Origin: Methanobrevibacter wolinii SH
GTDB taxonomy: Archaea; Methanobacteriota; Methanobacteria; Methanobacteriales; Methanobacteriaceae
DNA length: 42,108 nt
Reading direction: 5' to 3'
Assembly: GCF_000621965.1 (NCBI RefSeq)
Contig: NZ_KK211379.1
Location: 1 to 42,108, forward strand
The notes under the pieces are model-generated. The model saw nothing but the letters and a program-made list of their open reading frames with translations, was not told where the DNA came from and made no database searches. Numbering within the stretch: the first letter of the stretch is position 1; each line of letters opens with the position of its first letter. Both the position numbers and the translations under genes were made by a program. Below are positions 9,244 to 16,266 of the stretch, one piece after another.

Positions 9244-11330
9244 TTTAAAACACCCCAATCTACTAATTTTTTATTAGATTCCATTTTATTACTTGATTCT
9301 AAAATAAAATCTTCACATCGTTCTAACTCTTTTTTAATAATAGAATCTGGAAAATTTTCATTAGAATTTGGAATTATCATCATATCATAAATACTTGCTA
9401 TATATTTTCCCGGATATCTTCTTAGTACTCTTCCTCTTCTTTGTATATATTCCATAGGATTTCTACTACTAGACATGATAATAACCTTATCTGCAGAAGG
9501 TACATCAACACCTTCATCCAAACATTTAATAGCAACTAATGCTTTGTATTCACCATTATCAAATTTCCTTAAAAGATCTTCTCTTTGAGAAATTCCACCT
9601 AATTTTTTATCTTTAGTATTTTTCTCTTTACTAGTAAATCTATGTACTGGATTAACATTTTCTTCTTTTAAAATTTTTAAAACATTATTTATTTGTTGTG
9701 GACTACAAAATACAATTAAATGATCCCAATTATCTTTTTCTCTTAAAATTTTACGTAATTTAGTATATTTCTCTTCTGCATTATTTAATATATCTTTTCT
9801 TTTTATTAGTAATAAATCTAAACTTTCTTTTTTATCATCATCATTAAAAATAGCTGCAATATCTTGTGTTAAACTATTATATTTTTTTAATTCATTAGAA
9901 TTTAAATTAATTTTTTCAGGAAAATAATAATATGGTGTTAAATAAGTTTCATTTGTCTTCGGATTAATATTAGTTAATGCATCTTCTAAATCAAAACGGA
10001 ATATTATTCCACCAAAATATTCCATTAAATATTCAGTTGCTTTTTCATCCATAAATTTTTCAGGAGTTGCACTTAATCCTAATCTATAATTATATTTATC
10101 AAGTAATCCTGTTGAATAATTTTCTGCACCAAGATGATGCATTTCATCAGCAATTAAAAATAAATTTCCATCAATACTTTTAATTTTATCTTTAAAAAAT
10201 GACATAGAAAAAGTATCATGAGTAGTTAAAATAATTGCTTTTTTAATTTTACCTTTACTAACACGACGGATTAATTTAAATAAATCCTTTTTCCAATTAT
10301 AATTACCACTACCATAACATTTATAAATTTTAGCAATATCAAAATTCTTAAGATCAGAATACCATTGTTCAACAAGATGGGCATATGGACAAGCTATAAC
10401 AGTTATTAAATTTTCTTCTTTATCATTTAATTCTTTTAAACAATTTAGGGCAGTAAATGTTTTTCCAGTACCAGTTGCCATTTCTAAAATTCCTTTCTTA
10501 TTATTATCAAACCATGCTTTAATAGCTTTTTTTTGATGTTCAAATAAAATACGTTTATCTTTAGAAATATTTTTCTTATAATATTTTTTTATAATTTGAT
10601 TAACTTCATAAATATTATTTGGTGCTCTTTCAATCAAAGCTTGTTTATCTGCTTTCGGTATATCCATAACTTCTAAATTTTCATTTTCATTTTTCCAAAA
10701 TTTTGGAAAATCATTAATACAATCTAACATAAATTCAGAATTTTTCCAACCTTTAAATACAGTAAAATATTCAATATTAGATACCCATCCAGCAGCAGTT
10801 TCATTATTAGAACCAGTAAAAACAATACAATGATCAAAAGGATTTTCAGAATTTTCTATTGAATTATCCCATAAAATCCCTGATTTTGAGTGTAATATTC
10901 CGCCACCAATATATTTACCATTTTTTTTATTAATTCCAACTTTAATTTCAAGGATATTATTTGCTATCATCCATCCAAGAACTTTAATATGATCATTAAT
11001 TAATTCATCCTCAATATTTGATAAATCATCCAAAAATTTATCACTAATAATTTTTTCAATATCTGAAGCATTTTTAATAACTTCTAAATCTTGAGGGAAT
11101 AATTGAGTACCGCAAAGTATTCTCATATGTCCACCATTTTTTATAAATTCACCCATACCTCTAGCAGCAATTGCTAAACTTGAAGAATCAAAATAACCCG
11201 AAATACGATCATATCTTTTAGCTTCAGATAATACAGGAATATAAAAATTTTTAACAATATCTTCATTTACTGAATTATATGTGTTTTTTATAATTGAATC
11301 TATATCTTTAAATGACACTTTATCCCCCAT
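9240..11330 (-). CDS. Phospholipase-D nuclease/SF2 helicase fusion
   Basis: 696 aa. The N-terminal PLD-like nuclease domain runs to about residue 200: NFYIPVLSEAKRYDRISGYF, then HSK (H147-K149) and GSNNE (173-177), the HxK...GSxN signature of that superfamily. The helicase has Walker A ATGTGKT (285-291), motif II DEMH (395-398), motif III SATP (420-423) and an arginine-finger motif QRRGRVLRR near residue 630. Such fusions occur as restriction-type effectors in defence loci, including Dnd-linked ones; the role here is inference. Its stop overlaps the next small gene (TTGA). Start is ATG 11330, with no Shine-Dalgarno site; GTG 11318, after GGGGGAT, is an alternative. A 395-bp gap upstream suggests its own promoter, with a TATA-like AGATATATATTC near 11390-11400 on the minus strand. 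Confidence 0.8.
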   Translation of the reverse strand: MGDKVSFKDIDSIIKNTYNSVNEDIVKNFYIPVLSEAKRYDRISGYFDSSSLAIAARGMGEFIKNGGHMRILCGTQLFPQDLEVIKNASDIEKIISDKFLDDLSNIEDELINDHIKVLGWMIANNILEIKVGINKKNGKYIGGGILHSKSGILWDNSIENSENPFDHCIVFTGSNNETAAGWVSNIEYFTVFKGWKNSEFMLDCINDFPKFWKNENENLEVMDIPKADKQALIERAPNNIYEVNQIIKKYYKKNISKDKRILFEHQKKAIKAWFDNNKKGILEMATGTGKTFTALNCLKELNDKEENLITVIACPYAHLVEQWYSDLKNFDIAKIYKCYGSGNYNWKKDLFKLIRRVSKGKIKKAIILTTHDTFSMSFFKDKIKSIDGNLFLIADEMHHLGAENYSTGLLDKYNYRLGLSATPEKFMDEKATEYLMEYFGGIIFRFDLEDALTNINPKTNETYLTPYYYFPEKINLNSNELKKYNSLTQDIAAIFNDDDKKESLDLLLIKRKDILNNAEEKYTKLRKILREKDNWDHLIVFCSPQQINNVLKILKEENVNPVHRFTSKEKNTKDKKLGGISQREDLLRKFDNGEYKALVAIKCLDEGVDVPSADKVIIMSSSRNPMEYIQRRGRVLRRYPGKYIASIYDMMIIPNSNENFPDSIIKKELERCEDFILESSNKMESNKKLVDWGVLN

Positions 11331-11725
11331 ATAAAAATAGACTAAATAAATTAAGAAAATATCAATTATTAATAATTTTATTAGTTAAAGAATATATATC
11401 TTACTAAAAAGTTCTTAATTTTAAAATTAAATTATTAAAATTTAAATAAAGTAAAATATAAGATTAAGAAATAGATATAGAAATTTTAAAACCTTTTAAA
11501 AAAGTTTTAATTTAAAATTTAAAAAAGATCCTTTTATAAAAACCAAAATTTAATAAAATTCATGATGATTAAATCAAAAAAATAATTGTTAAGATCATAA
11601 TAGTAAAATATTAAAAATATGATTTAATATTATCAATTTAAAGAATAAACAGAAATAAATAAAAAAAATAAAGATAGATTAACATTTAATTAATAATTTA
11701 TATATTAATATAATAGTTATAACAA
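11331..11725. other. Intergenic space splitting the two ATPase cassettes
   Basis: Nearly pure A/T. On the minus strand a TATA-like AGATATATATTC at about 11390-11400 lies roughly 60-70 bases before the PLD-helicase start. No ORF, tandem repeat or strong hairpin is seen. This gap probably separates two transcripts of the same locus, the rest of which is tightly packed. Confidence 0.35.
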
Positions 11726-12154
11726 TTAATTATTAATATATTCATCAAAAAATTCTAATGCTTCATTTTTTAAATTATCTAAAAAATCACTTGATTTTTT
11801 TACATTAAGAAAATCTTGTTGCAAGAAAAGAACTCCTGTTTTAGCATATTCTTCAGAAATTTTAAAATATTCATTTTTATCTAAAATTATTTCCATATTG
11901 TCAGTTTCTTCAACAGCAATCGCCATCATTAAATAAACAATATTCGTATTATTAATTGTAGCTTCACGAATTCTACCTTTTTTATCTTTATCTAAAGGAG
12001 TTCTCATTTTTTGTTTTTTACCATATATTAAACAAAGAGCAAACATTTCAGTAAGTGATAAATCACTGAAAAAATCATTTGAAGTTAAATTATTAAGAAT
12101 TTTCCAACTATCTTCATCAAATGTTATTCTCCTTTCTTTTGAATTATTAATCAT
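11726..12154 (-). CDS. Dnd-associated protein 4-like small protein (copy 1)
   Basis: 142-aa protein. Its ATG overlaps the stop of the ATPase gene by eight bases and follows AAGGTGATTTT on the minus strand, an in-place ribosome-binding site. Recognisable segments: RRITFDEDSWKIL at the start, MFALCLIYGKKQKMRTPL, MMAIAVEE, then ISEEYAKTGVLFLQQ and a helical acidic tail. FA...G, R-x-PL and EEYAxxG in this order resemble Dnd-associated protein 4, more clearly than in the paralogue at 6661-7098; this comparison is from memory. It ends the first cassette. No enzymatic motif is present. Confidence 0.6.
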   Translation of the reverse strand: MINNSKERRITFDEDSWKILNNLTSNDFFSDLSLTEMFALCLIYGKKQKMRTPLDKDKKGRIREATINNTNIVYLMMAIAVEETDNMEIILDKNEYFKISEEYAKTGVLFLQQDFLNVKKSSDFLDNLKNEALEFFDEYINN

Positions 12155-14120
12155 TCAAAATCACCTTAGACTCTTTACCTTCAGAATTACTATCCCATTC
12201 AATTTTATATTCTTTACCTATAAAATTAATTAATGTATCTCTAAAATCATCACTATATTCAGTACCTGTTACTAATAAAATTGTTTGTTTACCTTCAACA
12301 AATTCTGGTAAAAATTTTGCAATATTATGTTTCATATCAACATCTAAAACACCTAATGGAGTATCCATTATAATAGGTAAATCAAACCCAGATATATTAT
12401 GTAAAGCAGACATAAAACATAAACCTAAACATAATTTTTCACCATCAGATAAATCTCCAGGTCTTTCATATTCCCCTAAATTGTTTACAATAAATAATTC
12501 ATAATTTTCATTTATTTTAATATCTTTAAATTCTTGTTTCCATTGTAATTTAATAAATTTTTCTTTAGTAAGTTTTTGAACTTTTAATCTCATTTTCTCC
12601 TTTAAATCTTTATATAAGTTATTAGCTGCTTCACTTGATTTTTTACAAAACTTAATCTTATTTCTATAGACTTTTATTTTTTTTTCAAGTCTTTCTTCAC
12701 TATTTAATGATTTTCTTTCATTAGCTAAATTTTTATTTAATCTTTGAATTTTAGATTTTGAATTTTCAATAATACTAATAAGCTTATCTTTTTCTTCAAC
12801 TAAATTATCTTTAGATTTCTTTAATTCCCTAACTTCTTCAATAGGATTTGCATCTAAACGAGCACTAATTTCCTTATATTCTTCAATTAATTCTTCATTT
12901 TCATTTTCAATATCATTAATATTTTTATAAAAATCTTTTAAAGTTAACTTAAAGTCTTTTATATTTTTCATTATATTATTTCTAATTTGAGCTAAAGCAA
13001 TAGAAATTTCTTCAGCGTTATTAGATAATGGGTTAGTTTTATTCAATAATTCTTCCAATATTCTTCTATTTTCAGAACCTTCTTTTAAATCAGCACCACA
13101 AATACAAATACCTTCATTTAATAAGTCTTCAATAAAACTTTTTTTGAATTTAGGAGGAATATAACCTTTTTCTCTATTTTCTTCACCAATTTTTAAAAAC
13201 TTAGTCAAGAAATTATATGATAAAATATAAGGATAACTAGTTAAAATAAATTTTTTATAATTATTTTTAAGTTCAGATAATTTTTCATTATTTTTTCGAA
13301 TTTTTTTATCTAAATTATTATTTCTTACAACATCCCTTTCCAAATCAGCAGATTTTTTATCAATTAATTTTTCATCAATACTTTTAATTTCTTTTGTAAT
13401 TTCCTCTTTTTTACTCTCAGATTCATGAAGTTTTTCATTAGTTTTATTTAATTTTTTTTCTAAAAGATTAATGTTTTCGCTTACTTTACCAACTTTAGGA
13501 GATATCTTTTTTTCTTTTTTAATATAACCATCTTTTACTTTATCTAAATTATTATTAACATTTTCTAATAAATTTAATTGATATAAATTATAAACTGCAT
13601 TTTTAATTTGATTATTTTGAGTATTTTGGAAATATTCACTTAAACGAGCACCATCAAAAAAGAAATAATCCTCAATATCCTTAGGAATTTTACGTTCAAT
13701 TGTATAAAAATCATCTTCTTTTACATTATAATCAGATTCATCTTGAGTAATTACCTCAAATTTGTTTAATTTTGGATTATTAATTAAATTATTATTGGTT
13801 TTCCTAAAACATTTCACTCTATGAAAAATAATTTTTTCATCATCATCAATAAATTGAATTTTAACACTAACTTTAATATTTTCCCCATTTTCTGCAATAT
13901 TACTAGTTTTATTATTACAAATATTCATTGCAGCATCATCACCATAATCATGGATTTCAGATCCATATAAACACCAACTTAATGCATTTAATAATGTAGT
14001 TTTACCTGTTCCATTATTTCCTTGAATAATAGTAAAATTTTTATTAGGTTCTTTAGAAAAATCTATTTCAACATTTCTATATTGACGATAATTTTTAATA
14101 TTAACTTTATCTAAAATCAT
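12147..14120 (-). CDS. DndD-like SMC/ABC ATPase (copy 1)
   Basis: 657-aa paralogue of the ATPase at 7092-9047. Walker A is GNNGTGKTT (34-42), followed by NALSWCLYGSE. FFFDGA is at 153-158, where DndD proteins have FFFDGE. Coiled coil runs about 205-290, then a CICG hook (C339, C341), a long second coiled coil (about 395-480), the ABC signature LSDGE (557-561) and Walker B LPIIMDTPLGVLD (581-593). Both copies keep the hook context KKSF...LL...CICG...LKEGSE, so they come from one ancestor. ATG at 14120 follows GTGATACA. The gene sits between its 58-aa partner (8-bp gap) and 142-aa partner (8-bp overlap). Nucleotide-dependent opening and closing on DNA is known for the family; the role here is inferred. 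Confidence 0.8.
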   Translation of the reverse strand: MILDKVNIKNYRQYRNVEIDFSKEPNKNFTIIQGNNGTGKTTLLNALSWCLYGSEIHDYGDDAAMNICNNKTSNIAENGENIKVSVKIQFIDDDEKIIFHRVKCFRKTNNNLINNPKLNKFEVITQDESDYNVKEDDFYTIERKIPKDIEDYFFFDGARLSEYFQNTQNNQIKNAVYNLYQLNLLENVNNNLDKVKDGYIKKEKKISPKVGKVSENINLLEKKLNKTNEKLHESESKKEEITKEIKSIDEKLIDKKSADLERDVVRNNNLDKKIRKNNEKLSELKNNYKKFILTSYPYILSYNFLTKFLKIGEENREKGYIPPKFKKSFIEDLLNEGICICGADLKEGSENRRILEELLNKTNPLSNNAEEISIALAQIRNNIMKNIKDFKLTLKDFYKNINDIENENEELIEEYKEISARLDANPIEEVRELKKSKDNLVEEKDKLISIIENSKSKIQRLNKNLANERKSLNSEERLEKKIKVYRNKIKFCKKSSEAANNLYKDLKEKMRLKVQKLTKEKFIKLQWKQEFKDIKINENYELFIVNNLGEYERPGDLSDGEKLCLGLCFMSALHNISGFDLPIIMDTPLGVLDVDMKHNIAKFLPEFVEGKQTILLVTGTEYSDDFRDTLINFIGKEYKIEWDSNSEGKESKVILND

Positions 14121-14128
14121 TGTATCAC

Positions 14129-14302
14129 TTAATCAATATAATTATTAATTATTTCATCATATTTATCAGTATAATTCCTAGAATTTTCTTTTTCTCTTTT
14201 AAATTCTAACATTAATGCTTGAATTAAAAAATTTTTAATATTTTCATCATAATTAGAACTTTTTATATAATCTATTAAATCTTTATTGATTTTCAAAGTC
14301 AT
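14129..14302 (-). CDS. Small helical protein of the DndD-like cassette (copy 1)
   Basis: 57-aa protein from ATG 14302, five bases after a GTGAT ribosome-binding site; the GTG of that site at 14311 could also be read as a start and would give 60 aa. It is the paralogue of the 61-aa protein at 9058-9243 and shares INKD, NxKxFLIQALMLEFK and the Tyr-containing end. Charged and probably helical throughout. It is the first gene of the cassette. The minus-strand upstream sequence AAATTATATATGTG contains a TATA-like element, but so close to the start that the message would have almost no leader if it were used. Confidence 0.6.
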   Translation of the reverse strand: MTLKINKDLIDYIKSSNYDENIKNFLIQALMLEFKREKENSRNYTDKYDEIINNYID

Positions 14303-14435
14303 ATTAATCACATATATAATTTTTTAATAATTTTAAACATTTACCACAAATTCGATGCATTGTTATCAAATTTCAAATATCTTTTTACTTATTTTTTCAT
14401 AATATTAAAAATAAAAATAAAAAAATTAGAAAAAA

Positions 14436-15518
14436 CTATTTCCTTCGGAGTTTTAGAATGTCTATCTCTGAATGTGTACCCCATCTCATTGGAATATCCA
14501 TAGAACCTACACCAGGAGTAACATTTAAATATTTATTTCTACCATCTAATGTTTCTTTATATAAACCTAGATTATAATGATTATACACCAGATTACCAAA
14601 CCACTTTATAGGATAAAACTGTCCACCATGTGTATGGCCAGATAACTGTATATCAAATCCTAGTTTTGAAAACTCCCCCCAATTATATGGTACATGGAAT
14701 ACTAAAATATTTACCAAATCATCAGATATTGATTCTTCCAATTCCTCCCTACTTGGATACTCAATATCACCAAAACTATAGCTTAAACCATAGATATTTA
14801 AATCCTTATATTGCACTGAATCATTTTCAAGTATATGTACCCCTGCTTTTTTTAATGCCCTGTGAACATTATCTATTCCAGGATAGTAATCATGATTTCC
14901 TGAGGTGAACACTATTGGAGTTTTAACCTCACTAAGTGCCATGAAATCATCCTCCTCCACTATACATGATCCATCGGCAATATCTCCAGATACAATTATA
15001 ATATCCACATCCGGAATCTCATTTAACCTATCTCTAAGATTTATAAGAAGTTTTTTATGTCTTACTGAACCAAAGTGTATATCTGATATATGTACTATAT
15101 TGATATCCTCTTTGATATTATCTAATTTTAGGATATAATCATTAAAGACGATATGATGAGCATTATAATATGCATATGCCCCAATTAGAATGATTATTAA
15201 ATATATTATACTAATTACATTAGTGGGAATATGTATAAATACATCTATAATGTATATTCCAGTTGTGCTTATTAGAAGCATTACAATAAACCATTCCCAT
15301 ACACCGAATATTCTTGTAATAAATCTGGATATTATCCTTGATTTTTTCTCTTCAAAAAGCATAGGGACGGTTTGCATTAGTCCAAGAATTACTGTAATAC
15401 AAAATGTATACCAATCATTTACTCCACCATACAATAAGAAAATGTATTTCAATAGGAAAAATTCAAGTAGCATCCATATAGGTGTTGAAAATAATACTCG
15501 TTTTGTTCTATGACTCAA
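14436..15518 (-). CDS. Membrane metallophosphoesterase (YkuE/YaeI-like)
   Basis: 360-aa protein. Four hydrophobic segments (about 14-32, 35-55, 74-95, 98-118) are followed by a calcineurin-like phosphoesterase domain with the full metal-binding set: DIH (D146, H148), GD (178-179), GNHD (207-210), the FHVP histidine and GHTHGG near residue 297. Two metal ions and phosphomonoester or diester hydrolysis follow from the family; YkuE-type relatives act at membranes, possibly on lipid substrates. The start is TTG 15518 with GAGG eleven to eight bases upstream; no nearby ATG keeps the first membrane segment. It lies 133 bases before the ATPase block on the same strand. Its base use is less extreme than that of the neighbouring defence-like genes, so it is probably core genome rather than part of that system. 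Confidence 0.85.
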   Translation of the reverse strand: MSHRTKRVLFSTPIWMLLEFFLLKYIFLLYGGVNDWYTFCITVILGLMQTVPMLFEEKKSRIISRFITRIFGVWEWFIVMLLISTTGIYIIDVFIHIPTNVISIIYLIIILIGAYAYYNAHHIVFNDYILKLDNIKEDINIVHISDIHFGSVRHKKLLINLRDRLNEIPDVDIIIVSGDIADGSCIVEEDDFMALSEVKTPIVFTSGNHDYYPGIDNVHRALKKAGVHILENDSVQYKDLNIYGLSYSFGDIEYPSREELEESISDDLVNILVFHVPYNWGEFSKLGFDIQLSGHTHGGQFYPIKWFGNLVYNHYNLGLYKETLDGRNKYLNVTPGVGSMDIPMRWGTHSEIDILKLRRK

Positions 15519-15633
15519 GATTTATGCCTCATTTATTAATTTAAATTATAGTTTAGTTGATTATTATAATATAATTAATCATTACTTTTATTATATTAAT
15601 TAAATTGATGGATTATTTACATAATATATTATT

Positions 15634-15737
15634 TGATACAATAACGATTATCAAACTAATATACAAAATCATGGAATACAATATCTGATACAATAAATAA
15701 CGATTATCAAACTAATATACAAAATCATGGAATGCAA
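15634..15737. repeat. Two-copy ~50-bp direct repeat
   Basis: A unit beginning TGATACAATA and running through ACGATTATCAAACTAATATA to CATGGAAT occurs at 15634-15679 and again at 15686-15737. The second copy has an extra AATA after the first ten bases. Within the unit there are few other differences, so the duplication is recent. No function is suggested. Confidence 0.7.
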
Positions 15738-16065
15738 TAAATAAAAATTTCACTTAATATATTTAATCATTTAATAAACATTAAAATATGATAGTATGAC
15801 ATTAAATAATGGCATAATAATTTAAACAATGATTATACATCAGATAATATATTAAATTAAAGATAATTAAATCAAAATAATAAGAATTTAATCAAAATTT
15901 ATTAAATATAATATAATTAAATTTCAAATAATTTAAAACTTTTTATTAATGAAATCTCCTTTAAACTAAATAACTTTCAAATAAATTTAAAGCATTAATT
16001 CCATTTAAAAATTCCATGTTTCTTTTAAATATAAAAATACTAAAAATAGTTAGTTTTCAGTAAAA

Positions 16066-16101
16066 TAAAAAAAAGTAATTAGGATTAAAAAATCCTAATT
16101 A
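16066..16101 (-). terminator. Hairpin plus T-tract terminator of the adhesin-like gene
   Basis: TAATTAGGATT (16076-16086) and AATCCTAATTA (16091-16101) form a perfect 11-bp stem with a 4-base loop. On the minus strand it is followed by CTTTTTTTTATTTT. It lies about 165 bases beyond the stop of the adhesin-like gene and looks like a bacterial-type intrinsic terminator. Confidence 0.65.
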
Positions 16102-16170
16102 AAAAGTGTTTAATTGTTTTCTAATGCCCAATATATATTTAATCTTAATAATAAACAATTACACCAATTC

Positions 16171-16233
16171 TTTCCAGTACAATACCCAATTAACTAATCA
16201 TTAGTAACTATCTAATTTTTTCCAGTACAATAC
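16171..16233. repeat. 15-bp direct repeat downstream of the adhesin-like gene
   Basis: TTTCCAGTACAATAC occurs at 16171-16185 and 16219-16233, each followed by a variant of ACTAATC...ATTAGT, itself a short inverted repeat. The period is 48 bases. It lies in the 3' trailer of the adhesin-like transcript. Confidence 0.6.
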
Positions 16234-16266
16234 TAAAATTAAACTAATCTACCATTAGTAAATTAT

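Larger units (their letters stand above)
15519..16266. other. Intergenic space with short repeats and a terminator
   Basis: About 750 bases, A/T-rich. It holds a two-copy 50-bp direct repeat (15634-15737), a perfect 11-bp hairpin terminator of the adhesin-like gene (16076-16101) and a 15-bp direct repeat (16171-16233). No ORF with a credible start is seen. Confidence 0.45.

Noticed and set aside
517-11330. DISARM, because DUF1998-type and PLD domains are both present
   Set aside because: The DUF1998-type module is fused to a MrfA-like helicase, PLD is fused to a different helicase, and no DrmA-like helicase or DNA methyltransferase is seen.
7092-14120. Wadjet or Septu type SMC systems
   Set aside because: The ATPases have the DndD-typical FDG(E/A), CICG and DTPLG patterns; no JetD-like topoisomerase-nuclease or PtuB HNH protein accompanies them.
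5082-14302. Complete canonical Dnd phosphorothioation system
   Set aside because: No DndC (PAPS-reductase-like), DndB (DGQHR) or DndE is recognisable in the window; only the ATPase and an associated small family are.
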